Source of the DNA: JANXSS01 sp040385645
GTDB lineage: Bacteria > Pseudomonadota > Gammaproteobacteria > Burkholderiales > Burkholderiaceae_D
DNA length: 64,000 bases
Direction of reading: 5' to 3'
NCBI GenBank assembly: GCA_040385645.1
Contig: JAZKGZ010000010.1
Span: 62,001 to 126,000 of the forward strand
Below, piece by piece: positions 1 to 9,403 of the stretch. Made by a program: the position numbers and the translations under genes. Within the stretch, counting starts at the first letter, position 1. Each line of letters begins with the position of its first letter. A model generated the notes under the pieces. That model was not told the origin of the DNA and ran no database searches. It was given only the letters and a program-made list of their open reading frames with translations.

Positions 1-2
1 TC

Positions 3-2780
3 GTCTCTTCTTGTCAGCGTAATGCCATTATTTTAGTTGCTGATGCCAATGCCAACTTCGATTTTTCCATTCCTGGCAATACCCAGACAATTTATACCTC
101 TGGCAATCCGGCAAAAGTTGCCGATTCGCCAAAGCCTGGTGCAGATGGCGAAAACTTGGTTACACCACTCAACGCCCGGGATTGGGCTAATAAAGTAGGT
201 GCATCCGAGGTTAATAACGTTAAGGGCACGAAACTGAAAGACGCTCTGGGTGACCAAAAAAATGGCTGGAGAGATCAACCACCCAACGAGCAAAGCCATA
301 AGGGGTCTTATTATGTTTCCGGTCTGGCATATTGGGCCAATACCAGCCAGATGCGTGAAGATAAAAAAAATATTCATGCCAAGACTTTCGTCATCGATGT
401 CGACGAGCGCGGTAATGGTGCTATCAATAATACAAAACGTGAATTTTTTGCGCCGCGTGATAGTCAGTTGTATCTAGCGGCTAAGTATGGCGGCTACGAT
501 GCATTTGCCAGCGATGATTATGTACACGCCACGCCGCGAGGCCCTTATACACCGGGGCCGAATCCAACCAATGCTCAGACTAAATGCGATAGTTATCTGT
601 GGGACAAAAATGGCGACTGCGATCCCGAAAATTATTTTCTAGCAAGCGATGGCGTCAGAATGGTCGAAGCCATTCATAACATCATGGAGCAGGTATCCAT
701 TCCAGGAGAGTCGGTTAACTCGGTATCAACGACGAGTTCCGCGGTTACGCCTGGTGAAACGCAATATATCTACCAAGCCAGCGGCAATCCGCAAGGCGGT
801 TGGTCGGGCGATGTGGTGCGCGCAGAAGTGACGGTCGACGACACAGGCAACGTCGCTATCAAGCCTTTTTCTCCGAGCGAGACGGCCGCCCGCAATTTAA
901 CGGACTGGTCGAATCGCAATATTTTGATGATGAACCGGAAAAATTTTCCAGACCCCAACCGATCCACCGTTCCCTTCTTGTGGGACAACCTGTCCCCTTT
1001 CCAACAGGCCCTGCTTTCCGGTAGGCAGCCCACTTACGGACCTAAACGTCTGAATTTTTTACGTGGATCGACCGTTGACGAAATTTCTGAAAGAAATATC
1101 GACGGGTTATTTCGTCGCCGCCCATCGCCGGCTGGTGTGCCAAACGTTTTAGGCGATGTCATCAACAGCAGCCCGGTATATGTCGGCGCACCACGCATCG
1201 ACATATTGGATAAAAGCTACGAAGCATGGCGTAAGACCAACGCCAAGCGAACACCTGCCGTCTATGTCGGTGCCAACGATGGCATGCTACATGCCTTTAG
1301 CAAGGACTTGAAAAAAGAATACTTTGCGTATGTTCCCAACCTGATTTTCGACAAACTCCGGGATTTGACAAAACGCGATTATTTGCACAAGCCAACGGTC
1401 GATGGTGGCATCGTCGTGACCGAAGCCAACACCGGTAAACGTGGCTGGAAAACAGTTCTCGTCGGCGGTCTCGGAGCAGGCGCCCAAGGCGTGTATGCAC
1501 TGGACGTCACCGATCCAGATGACTTCGATAAAAAGAACGGTGTGCTTTGGGAGTTTGGCGATGTTCACGACAAGGACATGGGTAACGTATTTAGCGCACC
1601 CAATGTCGCAAAATTCGTCAGCCAGATTGATAAGAACGGCGTGCCGGTGTATCACTATTATGCAGTCGTCCCCAGTGGTGTGAACCATTACGCACCGGAC
1701 GCCAATACTGGCGACGATGCAAAAGGTGGCGCGTTGTTCTTGCTGTCTCTGCAAAAACCGTTCGAGGCGCCTTGGGTTGCGCATCCTGGCGCTGCGAAAG
1801 GTGGTTCGCCCAATTATCACAAAATCACGATTGGCCTGAGCGTGGATACGCTTCAAAGTGGGTTGAGCGCGCCGGCCTTGGTGACCGGGCCAGATGGTGC
1901 TGTGCGTTACGCTTACGCGGGTGATCTACAAGGCAATCTGTGGCGTTTTGATTTTACTAAGCCTTTGAACGGTGCGCGCACGGCACCACGCATCATTTTT
2001 ACGGCAATGACAAAAGACAAGGTACGTCAGCCAATCACAGCCGCACCAAAAGTGGTATTTGCCGAAGGTGGTGGTTTTGTAGTGCTGTTCGGTACTGGAA
2101 AATATCTGGAAGATTCCGATTTGCTCAATCTTGGGCAGCATTCTTTCTACGGTATCTACGACGAACCAACGAATGCAAGTTACAAAGTGGCCAGTCGCGC
2201 TTCGTTGCAGGAACGTACGATCAACGGCAACGCAAGTGCCAAAACGCTGGCTGTCGTCGGTGAAGATTTTGTCTACTACAACATGGACCGTAACAACAAG
2301 GAGGCAAAAAAAGGCTGGTATGTTGATTTTTTGCAGCCGGACGACCCTATCGGCGAGCGTAATACGACCACCGCACAGCTGGACTTTGGCAAGGTGTTTT
2401 TTAACACGCTAATACCACCGACAGACATCTGCGAACCCAAGATCAACGGCCGCTCCTACATTCTCAATGCTTTGACCGGGCTCACCGATGGCGGTAGTGG
2501 CAGTTCTACCGGTCAGCTAACGGCAGTCGGAGCGTTGAGTACGCCGGTCGTGTTTGCCACAAATGAAAATAATCCGGGTGCTGCCAACTCGATTGGCAAG
2601 AGCACGGTAAGCCGCACATTTTCCGTTCTGGCCGTCGGTAAGGAATCGTTGACTGCGGGGTTAAAGAATGAGCAAAAAAGTGCTGGCAATATCAAGAAAG
2701 TGATCAGTCTCACCAATGGACGCATGAGCTGGCGGGAAGTCTTGAACTACAAGGAACTCCATGATGAACGCAAACCATAA
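3..2780 (+). CDS. pilY1: PilY1-family type IV pilus assembly/tip adhesin (5' end missing)
   Basis: The reading frame is open from the left edge, so the N-terminal part lies outside the window. The first visible residues (SSCQRNAIILVADANANFD) match the early PilY1 segment in which a Cys is followed by a hydrophobic strand and Asp-rich residues. The C-terminal half is a PilY1 beta-propeller with VYVGANDGMLHAF, a Gly-rich VGGLGAGAQGVYALDV and AYAGDLQGNLWRFDF. It ends with GRMSWREVL, typical of the family. PilY1 is a secreted protein of the pilus tip or assembly complex that works with the minor pilins. The next gene starts inside its last 20 bases, and pilE-like and fimT genes follow, so this is the minor-pilin operon. 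A TTG at 156 could be mistaken for a start. Confidence 0.9.
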   Translation, partial: VSSCQRNAIILVADANANFDFSIPGNTQTIYTSGNPAKVADSPKPGADGENLVTPLNARDWANKVGASEVNNVKGTKLKDALGDQKNGWRDQPPNEQSHKGSYYVSGLAYWANTSQMREDKKNIHAKTFVIDVDERGNGAINNTKREFFAPRDSQLYLAAKYGGYDAFASDDYVHATPRGPYTPGPNPTNAQTKCDSYLWDKNGDCDPENYFLASDGVRMVEAIHNIMEQVSIPGESVNSVSTTSSAVTPGETQYIYQASGNPQGGWSGDVVRAEVTVDDTGNVAIKPFSPSETAARNLTDWSNRNILMMNRKNFPDPNRSTVPFLWDNLSPFQQALLSGRQPTYGPKRLNFLRGSTVDEISERNIDGLFRRRPSPAGVPNVLGDVINSSPVYVGAPRIDILDKSYEAWRKTNAKRTPAVYVGANDGMLHAFSKDLKKEYFAYVPNLIFDKLRDLTKRDYLHKPTVDGGIVVTEANTGKRGWKTVLVGGLGAGAQGVYALDVTDPDDFDKKNGVLWEFGDVHDKDMGNVFSAPNVAKFVSQIDKNGVPVYHYYAVVPSGVNHYAPDANTGDDAKGGALFLLSLQKPFEAPWVAHPGAAKGGSPNYHKITIGLSVDTLQSGLSAPALVTGPDGAVRYAYAGDLQGNLWRFDFTKPLNGARTAPRIIFTAMTKDKVRQPITAAPKVVFAEGGGFVVLFGTGKYLEDSDLLNLGQHSFYGIYDEPTNASYKVASRASLQERTINGNASAKTLAVVGEDFVYYNMDRNNKEAKKGWYVDFLQPDDPIGERNTTTAQLDFGKVFFNTLIPPTDICEPKINGRSYILNALTGLTDGGSGSSTGQLTAVGALSTPVVFATNENNPGAANSIGKSTVSRTFSVLAVGKESLTAGLKNEQKSAGNIKKVISLTNGRMSWREVLNYKELHDERKP

Positions 2781-3264
2781 ACCGAGTCTTTTGGTCAGCG
2801 CGCGATTCGAAAAAGGGTTCACCCTGATAGAGGTCATGGTGGTGGTGGCGATCGTCGGAATACTTGCCTCCATTGCGATTCCGACTTACCAAGACTCGAT
2901 ACGTAAGGCTCGCCGCGCTGAAGCGCGTGCTGCAGTACAACGAACGATGCAAATGCAGGAGCGATATTTTTCGACAAGAAACACTTACCTGGCTTTCGAC
3001 AAAAATTCGGTAGAAGCAGCAGGTGCCACGGGGGCCGCTGCGCGGTTTTCATGGTTTTCCGGGGATAGCCCGGACACAAGCCATTACGAAATGGCTGCAG
3101 CTGCTTGCCCAAACAGCACGATTCAACAGTGCGTAAGGGTAAGCGCCCGGCAAAATAGAAACACCGTTGTTTTATTTAAAGATCCCTACTGCGGTAATTT
3201 TCACCTGTCTAGCGATGGAACAAAACTCAACACGCAAGCTTCAACACCTAATGTTTGCTGGTAG
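2761..3264 (+). CDS. pilE: Type IV minor pilin, PilE-like
   Basis: Small pilin-like protein of 167 residues. A short basic leader ends in KG, followed by FTLIEVMVVVAIVGILASIA. This is the prepilin peptidase site (cleavage between Gly and Phe, Glu at mature position 5) and the hydrophobic N-terminal helix. The C-terminal part has Cys residues (AACPNSTIQQCV, YCGNF, NVCW) that could form the pilin disulfide loops. The start overlaps the end of pilY1 by 20 bases and has AAGGA a few bases upstream; two adjacent ATG codons (2761, 2764) are possible starts. The position after pilY1 argues for a minor pilin that helps prime pilus assembly, not the major subunit. Confidence 0.87.
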   Translation: MMNANHKPSLLVSARFEKGFTLIEVMVVVAIVGILASIAIPTYQDSIRKARRAEARAAVQRTMQMQERYFSTRNTYLAFDKNSVEAAGATGAAARFSWFSGDSPDTSHYEMAAAACPNSTIQQCVRVSARQNRNTVVLFKDPYCGNFHLSSDGTKLNTQASTPNVCW

Positions 3265-3267
3265 CTT

Positions 3268-3807
3268 ATGTCGACAAACTTCTCAATGCGCCGTATCAAT
3301 TTTCACCGAGGTTTTTCCATCGTTGAATTGATGGTGGTATTAGCAATTGCCGGTATCCTCGTGACACTCGCGGTTCCAAGTTTTCGCGATACGATCGATC
3401 GACAAAAGCTCTCGGCTGCTTCGAGCGACCTATTTGCATCCGTCGCGATGGCACGTAACGAGGCCATTCGGCGGGGTACCAGGGCAGATTTGCAAGCCAT
3501 CGGTGGCGATTGGAACCAAGGGTGGGAAATTCGGATACCAACAGGTGCCACGACTTCTGACTTGATTTACACGCACGGGGCGATCCCGAATGGCATTACG
3601 ATCGCAGCGGCGAGCAATATTGGGGCGATTCTCTCGTACACCGGTACTGGCCGTACGCGCACCGCAGGAAATTCTCAGACAGTCGTAACTGGCAACTTGA
3701 CGATCAGCGTTAATACAAATGGAAGCCCACACCGGCGTCTTTTACGCATCAATGCCGTTGGCCGGCCACTACTGTGCAACCCGGCAATCGATACGACCTG
3801 CGTTTGA
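3268..3807 (+). CDS. fimT: FimT/GspH-type minor pseudopilin
   Basis: A 179-residue prepilin-like protein with cleavage motif HRG followed by FSIVELMVVLAIAGIL and the usual Glu five residues on. The segment after the helix (SDLFASVAMARNEAIRRGTRADL) is the characteristic GspH/FimT pattern of a SARNEAI-like helix followed by a beta-rich domain. The C-terminus carries two Cys (LLCNPAIDTTCV). The gene starts three bases after the pilE-like stop and is probably co-transcribed with it and pilY1. FimT-type proteins are minor pilins of type IV pili and in some species bind DNA for uptake; no DNA-binding claim can be made from sequence here. Confidence 0.85.
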   Translation: MSTNFSMRRINFHRGFSIVELMVVLAIAGILVTLAVPSFRDTIDRQKLSAASSDLFASVAMARNEAIRRGTRADLQAIGGDWNQGWEIRIPTGATTSDLIYTHGAIPNGITIAAASNIGAILSYTGTGRTRTAGNSQTVVTGNLTISVNTNGSPHRRLLRINAVGRPLLCNPAIDTTCV

Positions 3808-3817
3808 GTGGTGGCGA

Positions 3818-3841
3818 GAAAGCGTTCAATATTCCGCTTTC
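3818..3841. terminator. Possible hairpin between convergent genes
   Basis: GAAAGCG and CGCTTTC form a perfect 7-base-pair stem around a 10-base loop. It lies between the convergent fimT-like gene and the PilB-like ATPase gene. No run of T follows on either strand, so function as a terminator is only suggested by position. Confidence 0.3.
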
Positions 3842-3864
3842 AGCCTTGTCTAGCCTGGCTCCGA

Positions 3865-6252
3865 CTACATCGTCTTAATCTGATTCCAATCCGTATCACC
3901 CGACAGAATCTTTTCAATACCATCCTGCTTGATGGTCCGCATACCCTCGGCCATTGCCGTATTTAAAATATCGTTGACGGTGGCACGCGCATGAATTTTC
4001 TTGCGAATTGCCGCGGTCGTGATCAACAGCTCGTGTATGCCGACGCGGCCTTTATAGCCACTGTTGCTGCAATGCGCGCAGCCCGGCGATGAATACAGAT
4101 TGATCTTGCCGGATTTTCCACCGTGCTGCTTCAACCACGCTGCGCGTATCTGATCTTTGTCGAGTTCGGTTTCGAAGCAATACTCGTAGGCCAGCAATTC
4201 GATTTCTTCTTCTGTCGCAGCATGCACTTTTCGGCATTGCGTACACAACCGCCGTGCGAGCCGCTGCCCCACCACGCCGTGCAATGCATCGGCAAAATTG
4301 AACGGATCGAGGCCGAAATCGAGCAGCCGCACCACGCTTTCGGCAGCGCTGTTGGTATGCATGGTGGAAAACACCAAGTGACCCGTCAACGATGCTTCGA
4401 TCACGGTCTTGGCGGTTTCCGGGTCGCGGGTCTCACCCACCATGATCACATCCGGATCGGCCCGCATGAAGCTGCGTAACACCGCAGCAAAAGTCCAGTC
4501 GATACGCGTTTGTACCTGCACCTGGCGCAATCCATCCTGCGTGATTTCGATCGGATCTTCCACCGTCCAGATTTTACGTTCGGGCGTGTTGATGAATGCC
4601 AGCAGCGCATGCAACGTCGTAGTTTTGCCTGAGCCGGTCGGGCCGCAGACGAACAGCAAACCATGCGGTTTGTGCGCCAGCTTTTTCAACCCCTCCAGCG
4701 CATACGGGGACAGTCCCAGGCTATCGATCGACACCGCCTTGGGCGCTGCCAAGATCCGCATGACGATATCTTCCAGGCCTTCGGTCGTGGGCATTGTCAC
4801 GACGCGTAATTCAATCTTGGCCGGGCCGAATTGCTCGAAATTGATCTTGCCATCCTGAGAATGGCGTTTTTCTGAAATATCCAGCCTGCTCATGATCTTC
4901 AAGCGCGACACCAGGGCACTGCGGAAATTTGCCGGTATCTCGGAGTAGGTCGAGAGTACGCCGTCCTTACGAAAGCGCACACGGGTAGGCCGGTTGCCCT
5001 TCATCGATTCGATGTGAATGTCGGACACACCCTGATCGGCAGCATCGACGATGATTTTATTGACCAGTCGAACCAGTACGTTATCCGACTCGGTGATGGC
5101 GTCGTTAGCGTGTTCCAACGTGATAGCGGCCGACCCGGCACCGAGTTCAGAGACCAGCTCGGAAATGTTTTCGCGTGTGCCCAAGCCGCCGTAGAATTGC
5201 TCGATCACATAGGTCAGGTCGTCTAGCGACGCCATCACCGGGTCGATCTTGAGCTTGGTCAGTATGCTCAGTGCCTGCAGCGTCTGTGCCGCCAAAGGGT
5301 TCTCCAGCGCCACCACCATGCGGGTATCGGTGCGGTACATCGGCATGACCACGTGCTTACGTACGAATTCGCCCGGTATCGCCTTGATCAGATCGAGCTC
5401 GAATTTAAATGTGCGCAACACGACGAACGGAATTCCGAGCTTTTGTGCCAGGACGCGTTTGATGGTGTCGACGGTAACGACCTGCATACTCACCAAAATA
5501 TCGCCGAGCGGCATCTTTCGGTCGCTCGCCTGCAAGGCCAGCGCATCGTCGAGTTGTTCGGTGGTGATCAGATGTTCCTGCAATAATGCTTCGCCCAAAC
5601 GCATCTGCGGCATCGATTTTTGCCGCTTCAACACTTCCTCGAGCTGCTCCTGGCTGACGATGTTTTGCCGCTTGAGATAATCGCCAAGTTTATTCGAGCG
5701 GAGCTGCTCCTGAATCTCCAGCCCGGTATTAAGTGCGTCCAGCGTGACCAAGTTTTCATCTACCAGCATCTTGCCCAGTTGTTCGCCGATCTGATAACTC
5801 GTCATCGCCTCTTTAGGAATGAACCAACGCAGAATATTGTCGGCCTGGGTCATCAGAAACAGATAAAGGCCATTGGATTCCAGTCGATATCCCGCAGTAT
5901 CGGCCACGATCGGCTCGCCCTCTTTAAAATGCACCACGCATTTTTGCGTGATGGCATCGGCAGCCTGATCGCTCGCATGTTGCGACAATTGCAATCGCGT
6001 CAGCCCGATCGGCTCGGTCAAGCGAATGCTCTTGATCGTGCTTAAATCCATGCGTACCGCAGTGGCGGCGCGCTTGGGTAGAAATTCGATCGTCGTATCG
6101 GTTAAGCCCATTTTAACCAGCACGCCTGTCTGCCAGCGCCCATCAAGCGTTGTCACGACTGCAGCAGGTGCCTGCCGTTTTTCCAAGCTCGTATGCGTCG
6201 CGCCAATCAACTCGTAGTAAGACGGAATCGGCCACACAAGATCGTCGTTCAT
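3865..6252 (-). CDS. GspE/PilB-type secretion ATPase with repeated MshEN domains
   Basis: A 795-residue hexameric-motor-type ATPase. The C-terminal half has Walker A GPTGSGKTTTLH, the Asp box, Walker B DPDVIMVGETRDPETA, a His-box segment HLVFSTMHTN and a tetracysteine zinc site (CTQC and CAHC). The N-terminal half has four consecutive repeats of the MshEN type (LGKMLVDENLV, LGDYLKRQNIV, LGEALLQEHLI, LGDILVSMQVV), which in this family can bind cyclic di-GMP. The first about 100 residues look like a separate small beta domain. It probably powers type IV pilus or type II-like extension. It stands alone and converges on the minor-pilin operon. The ATG at 6252 has GGAG five bases upstream and is preferred over a TTG one codon earlier. 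Confidence 0.88.
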   Translation of the reverse strand: MNDDLVWPIPSYYELIGATHTSLEKRQAPAAVVTTLDGRWQTGVLVKMGLTDTTIEFLPKRAATAVRMDLSTIKSIRLTEPIGLTRLQLSQHASDQAADAITQKCVVHFKEGEPIVADTAGYRLESNGLYLFLMTQADNILRWFIPKEAMTSYQIGEQLGKMLVDENLVTLDALNTGLEIQEQLRSNKLGDYLKRQNIVSQEQLEEVLKRQKSMPQMRLGEALLQEHLITTEQLDDALALQASDRKMPLGDILVSMQVVTVDTIKRVLAQKLGIPFVVLRTFKFELDLIKAIPGEFVRKHVVMPMYRTDTRMVVALENPLAAQTLQALSILTKLKIDPVMASLDDLTYVIEQFYGGLGTRENISELVSELGAGSAAITLEHANDAITESDNVLVRLVNKIIVDAADQGVSDIHIESMKGNRPTRVRFRKDGVLSTYSEIPANFRSALVSRLKIMSRLDISEKRHSQDGKINFEQFGPAKIELRVVTMPTTEGLEDIVMRILAAPKAVSIDSLGLSPYALEGLKKLAHKPHGLLFVCGPTGSGKTTTLHALLAFINTPERKIWTVEDPIEITQDGLRQVQVQTRIDWTFAAVLRSFMRADPDVIMVGETRDPETAKTVIEASLTGHLVFSTMHTNSAAESVVRLLDFGLDPFNFADALHGVVGQRLARRLCTQCRKVHAATEEEIELLAYEYCFETELDKDQIRAAWLKQHGGKSGKINLYSSPGCAHCSNSGYKGRVGIHELLITTAAIRKKIHARATVNDILNTAMAEGMRTIKQDGIEKILSGDTDWNQIKTM

Positions 6253-6584
6253 CAAAGCTCCACAGCAGAGGCGTTATTGCCCTAACGACTCAAGTTTAGC
6301 AAGCTTTGACTTGAATCAATGTCGGCCAAGTGACAAACGTGGTTTTATCTCACAAAGATTCCAGCGGTTTCGTCGGCCGTCATTCACATTTTTATGTACG
6401 TTACCGAACTGTTAATTGTTTGCGGGTGTAATAAATTTGAAACATCTGCATAGTCCCAGTACCAAAGCACGCGTCGATTCGGCAAACAAGTGCTCCTGGC
6501 TATTGGCTGCGCCGGCAGGATTTTTCAAATGTCGCAGTTCATTGTAGTGAAACCTCAATTCAAACTAACTTAAGGACATCCATT
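6253..6584. other. Intergenic region between divergent genes
   Basis: This 332-base stretch separates the divergent ATPase and DUF883-like genes and must hold both promoters. It is AT-rich around 6380-6440. I see no open frame, repeat or clear sigma-70 pair to name. An AAGGA ribosome site for the right-hand gene lies just before 6585. Confidence 0.5.
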
Positions 6585-7025
6585 ATGGAATCGACAGCGA
6601 ACACGACTTCGGGCAACAACGGTTCATCTACAACGTCTGCACGAGTGGACCAATTGAACGCCTCGGCAAACAAGGCAATCGATCGTGCAGCAATCGGCGC
6701 ACAGAACGCCGCCGATAGCGTTGCATCGTCCGTGCAGAGCGGCGCAACCGCCATCCATAGCAAAATCGATGCCGCAGCCGAGGCTGCCCGTCCCGCTGTA
6801 GATCGGCTGCTGACCGGCGCTCACCAGGCAGTCGACAAGCTGTCGGGCTTGGCCGTGGTTGCTAAAGACACTGTCAGTGAAAAAAGCGTGCAATTGAAGG
6901 ATGCCCACGCGAAGTTGATGGCAAACGGTCGGACCCAAGTCCGTGAGAAACCAGCCGTTGCAATCGGCATCGCCGTTGCAGCCGGTTTCGTTTTGGCGAA
7001 ATTGCTCGGTACGCGCCGCGATTAA
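6585..7025 (+). CDS. DUF883/ElaB-YqjD-like membrane-anchored protein
   Basis: A 146-residue Ala-, Ser- and Lys-rich protein predicted to be long amphipathic helix, ending in KPAVAIGIAVAAGFVLAKLL followed by basic residues. This C-terminal transmembrane tail with a preceding RxxVREKP-like stretch is the hallmark of the ElaB/YqjD/DUF883 family. Those are inner-membrane proteins reported to bind ribosomes in stationary phase in Escherichia coli. AAGGA precedes the ATG and a strong terminator follows the stop, so the gene is monocistronic. Stress or stationary-phase expression is an inference from the family. Confidence 0.72.
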   Translation: MESTANTTSGNNGSSTTSARVDQLNASANKAIDRAAIGAQNAADSVASSVQSGATAIHSKIDAAAEAARPAVDRLLTGAHQAVDKLSGLAVVAKDTVSEKSVQLKDAHAKLMANGRTQVREKPAVAIGIAVAAGFVLAKLLGTRRD

Positions 7026-7054
7026 GTATGTTGTGCGCGCGCCGCTAGCGTATA

Positions 7055-7085
7055 AAACCCAGCAATTAAATGCTGGGTTTTTTTT
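7055..7085 (+). terminator. Rho-independent terminator
   Basis: AAACCCAGCA pairs perfectly with TGCTGGGTTT around a 6-base loop, and T residues run on to 7085. It lies 30 bases after the DUF883-like stop codon and isolates that gene from ppnN. Confidence 0.93.
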
Positions 7086-7162
7086 CGTCCGTAGAGAAGT
7101 GGACGTGTGGCATCTTCTTGGCGTACAGTCTGCTTCTTTATTTATATTAAGGTTTTATTTTC

Positions 7163-8533
7163 ATGGATCACGACGTTGTAGATACTCAGATTGCGCCAGA
7201 AGGGCGCCTGGATATTCTCTCCAAAAGCGAGATCGCAAAACTGCTGGACTCCAGCCAGGGCGGTCTGTATGAAATTTTTCGCAACTGCTCGCTTGCAGTG
7301 CTCAACTGTGGCAATCAGCTCGACAATGCCAAAGAATTGCTCGAGCGTTATGAATCATTCGCGGTAAGCATCGTACAGCGTGAGCGCGGTATCAAGCTCG
7401 ATGTTCGCGGCGCACCGGCGAGCGCTTTTGTCGATAACGTCATGATCAAAGGCATTCATGAACATCTTTTTGCCGTCTTGCGCGATGTCGTGTTCGCCAA
7501 TGATGAAATTGACGGCAATCCACGATTCAATCTCGTCTCTTCCGAAGGCATCACCGACGCCGTTTTCCATATATTACGTAATGCAAATATATTATTGCCG
7601 CAGTTAAGCCCGAATCTGGTCGTTTGTTGGGGTGGTCATTCCATCGCCCGGGCTGAATACGATTATTCCAAAGAAGTGGGTTATCAAATAGGCTTACGTG
7701 GTTTGGATATCTGCACCGGTTGCGGCCCCGGTGCTATGAAGGGTCCGATGAAAGGTGCCACGATCGGGCACGCAAAGCAACGTATCACCAGAGGTAGATA
7801 TCTCGGGCTATCGGAGCCGGGAATCATCGCTGCAGAAGCACCGAACCCGATCGTCAACGAGCTGGTGATACTGCCGGATATCGAGAAACGCCTTGAAGCG
7901 TTTGTACGGGTCGGCCATGGCATTGTCGTTTTTCCTGGTGGTGCAGGCACGACCGAAGAAATTCTTTACATACTCGGCATTTTGCTGCATCCGGAAAACG
8001 CCCTATTACCGTTTCCGTTGATCTTCACCGGCCCTAAGGACTCGAGCGCTTATTTCGAACAGATCGACCGTTTTATCGGCGAGACGTTGGGGCCCGAGGC
8101 ACAAAAACGCTACCAGATCATCATCGATGATCCGATCAGCGTTGCTCAGACGATGAATGCTGGTATCAAAGAGGTGAGGGCGTTTCGCAAATCGAGAGCA
8201 GATGCGTATTACTTCAATTGGCTTTTGAAGATCGATGTCGAGTTCCAGCAGCCCTTCATCCCTACGCATGAAAACATGCGTAATTTGAATTTGCAAAAGA
8301 ATCAGCCGCCCCATGTCCTTGCAGCGAATTTGCGTAGAGCTTTCTCGGGCGTCGTAGCCGGTAACGTAAAAGATCAGGGCATTCGCGCAATCGAACAACA
8401 CGGCCGATTCGACATTCGCGGCGATGCAGACGTCATGTTGGCTATGGACGGATTGCTGGCATCTTTCGTCGCTCAGCATCGGATGAAGCTGCCTGGAAGA
8501 GCGTATGTGCCCTGCTATCGAATCGCCGTTTAA
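7163..8533 (+). CDS. ppnN: Nucleotide 5'-monophosphate nucleosidase PpnN (YgdH, LOG family)
   Basis: A 456-residue protein that aligns end to end from memory with E. coli PpnN (454 aa). It has the N-terminal DUF4478-like part (LFRNCSLAVLN-type stretch at IFRNCSLAVLNCGNQLDN), the central LOG Rossmann domain and the C-terminal DUF3412-like part ending AQHRMKLPGRAYVPCY. LOG signatures are present: CWGGHSIARAEYDY, TGCGPGAMKGPMKGA and FPGGAGTTEE (the PGGxGTxxE motif). The enzyme hydrolyses purine and pyrimidine nucleoside monophosphates to base and ribose 5-phosphate and in E. coli is stimulated by (p)ppGpp. It is cytosolic. It sits between a terminator and the oppositely oriented hrpG-like gene, so it is probably transcribed alone. 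Confidence 0.94.
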   Translation: MDHDVVDTQIAPEGRLDILSKSEIAKLLDSSQGGLYEIFRNCSLAVLNCGNQLDNAKELLERYESFAVSIVQRERGIKLDVRGAPASAFVDNVMIKGIHEHLFAVLRDVVFANDEIDGNPRFNLVSSEGITDAVFHILRNANILLPQLSPNLVVCWGGHSIARAEYDYSKEVGYQIGLRGLDICTGCGPGAMKGPMKGATIGHAKQRITRGRYLGLSEPGIIAAEAPNPIVNELVILPDIEKRLEAFVRVGHGIVVFPGGAGTTEEILYILGILLHPENALLPFPLIFTGPKDSSAYFEQIDRFIGETLGPEAQKRYQIIIDDPISVAQTMNAGIKEVRAFRKSRADAYYFNWLLKIDVEFQQPFIPTHENMRNLNLQKNQPPHVLAANLRRAFSGVVAGNVKDQGIRAIEQHGRFDIRGDADVMLAMDGLLASFVAQHRMKLPGRAYVPCYRIAV

Positions 8534-8590
8534 AACCAAATAATTGATGCTGAATAACTGTGCTAAATAATCGATGCCTGGTAATGGCGC

Positions 8591-9403
8591 TTAAACCGGG
8601 CTTTGCATGTCGTATCGATTACCTGACGTAGCCATCGGAACGTGCATCGTCTTACTTTTTAATTTTTGACGTAGGCAATAGCCCTGGCGATAAATACTGG
8701 TGAGCGGCATTTGCGATTTGGTTAGCGTATCGAGCTTTAAGCGAAGTTGATAAATAGCAACTCTGATGTTATTTGCCTCCGCAGATTTGCCACTCGCGCG
8801 AAAGGTTTGCACCAATTCCTGTAAAGAGATAATGCTGCCGATGTTATTGAGAAAAAGCTCGAGCAAAGTGTATTCGGCCGGTGTCAATCGTGCACTGGTG
8901 TTTTCGTAGATCATCGTTCTTGTAGCAGGAATGAGCGTCAACGCCGCGTGGTGCTGCACCGCTGGCGTGACCTGCGATTTTTTCAGTGCGCCTGTGATGC
9001 GTGGAATAGCTTCAGTAGCAAGACTGGTACCAAGTATCCAATCGGTCGTAAATTCAGGTAAATGCTGCGATTGCGAAAGCGCGGATACATTATTAAACAC
9101 AAGAATAACCGGGCACCGTATTAACATTGGGTGGCGAGCCATACCAATCAAGTGTTGCAATGCACTCTGCGATGCTTGAAGGGCGCGCAGCAACGCGACA
9201 TCTTCTGCATCGATCATGATGAGCGTTGGCGTATTTTGCTGGCAAACCCAGTCCGTCATGTCGAATTCTTGTGGCAGCTTACTAAGCTGCCACTGGGTCT
9301 CTCGACTTCCACGCATTGTCATACCCCACGAAGATTCCGGTTGCAATACCTTATGCAATGCCGAATACAACAGCTCGCCTCTAGTTTTAATATGGATTTT
9401 CAT
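8591..9403 (-). CDS. HrpG-like regulator with OmpR-type winged helix
   Basis: A 270-residue protein. The C-terminal part (LTPAEYTLLELFLNNIGSII through NNIRVAIYQLRLKLD and YRQGYCL) is an OmpR/PhoB-type winged-helix DNA-binding domain. The N-terminal part has strand-like segments (TLIMIDAEDVALL, CPVILVFNN) arranged like a receiver domain, but no clear phospho-acceptor context, so it is an atypical response regulator. HrpG of Ralstonia and Xanthomonas, which sits above HrpB/HrpX in T3SS control, has this build. The next regulator on the same strand is HrpB/X-like and PIP boxes lie nearby, so a HrpG role is inferred. The ATG at 9403 has AGAGG six bases upstream; a TTG at 9418 lacks such a site. 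Confidence 0.6.
   Translation of the reverse strand: MKIHIKTRGELLYSALHKVLQPESSWGMTMRGSRETQWQLSKLPQEFDMTDWVCQQNTPTLIMIDAEDVALLRALQASQSALQHLIGMARHPMLIRCPVILVFNNVSALSQSQHLPEFTTDWILGTSLATEAIPRITGALKKSQVTPAVQHHAALTLIPATRTMIYENTSARLTPAEYTLLELFLNNIGSIISLQELVQTFRASGKSAEANNIRVAIYQLRLKLDTLTKSQMPLTSIYRQGYCLRQKLKSKTMHVPMATSGNRYDMQSPV

Noticed and set aside
8538..8577. AAATAATTGATGC and AAATAATCGATGC, a 13-base direct repeat after ppnN.
   Set aside because: Short, AT-rich and only two copies; no link to a gene start or a hairpin terminator.
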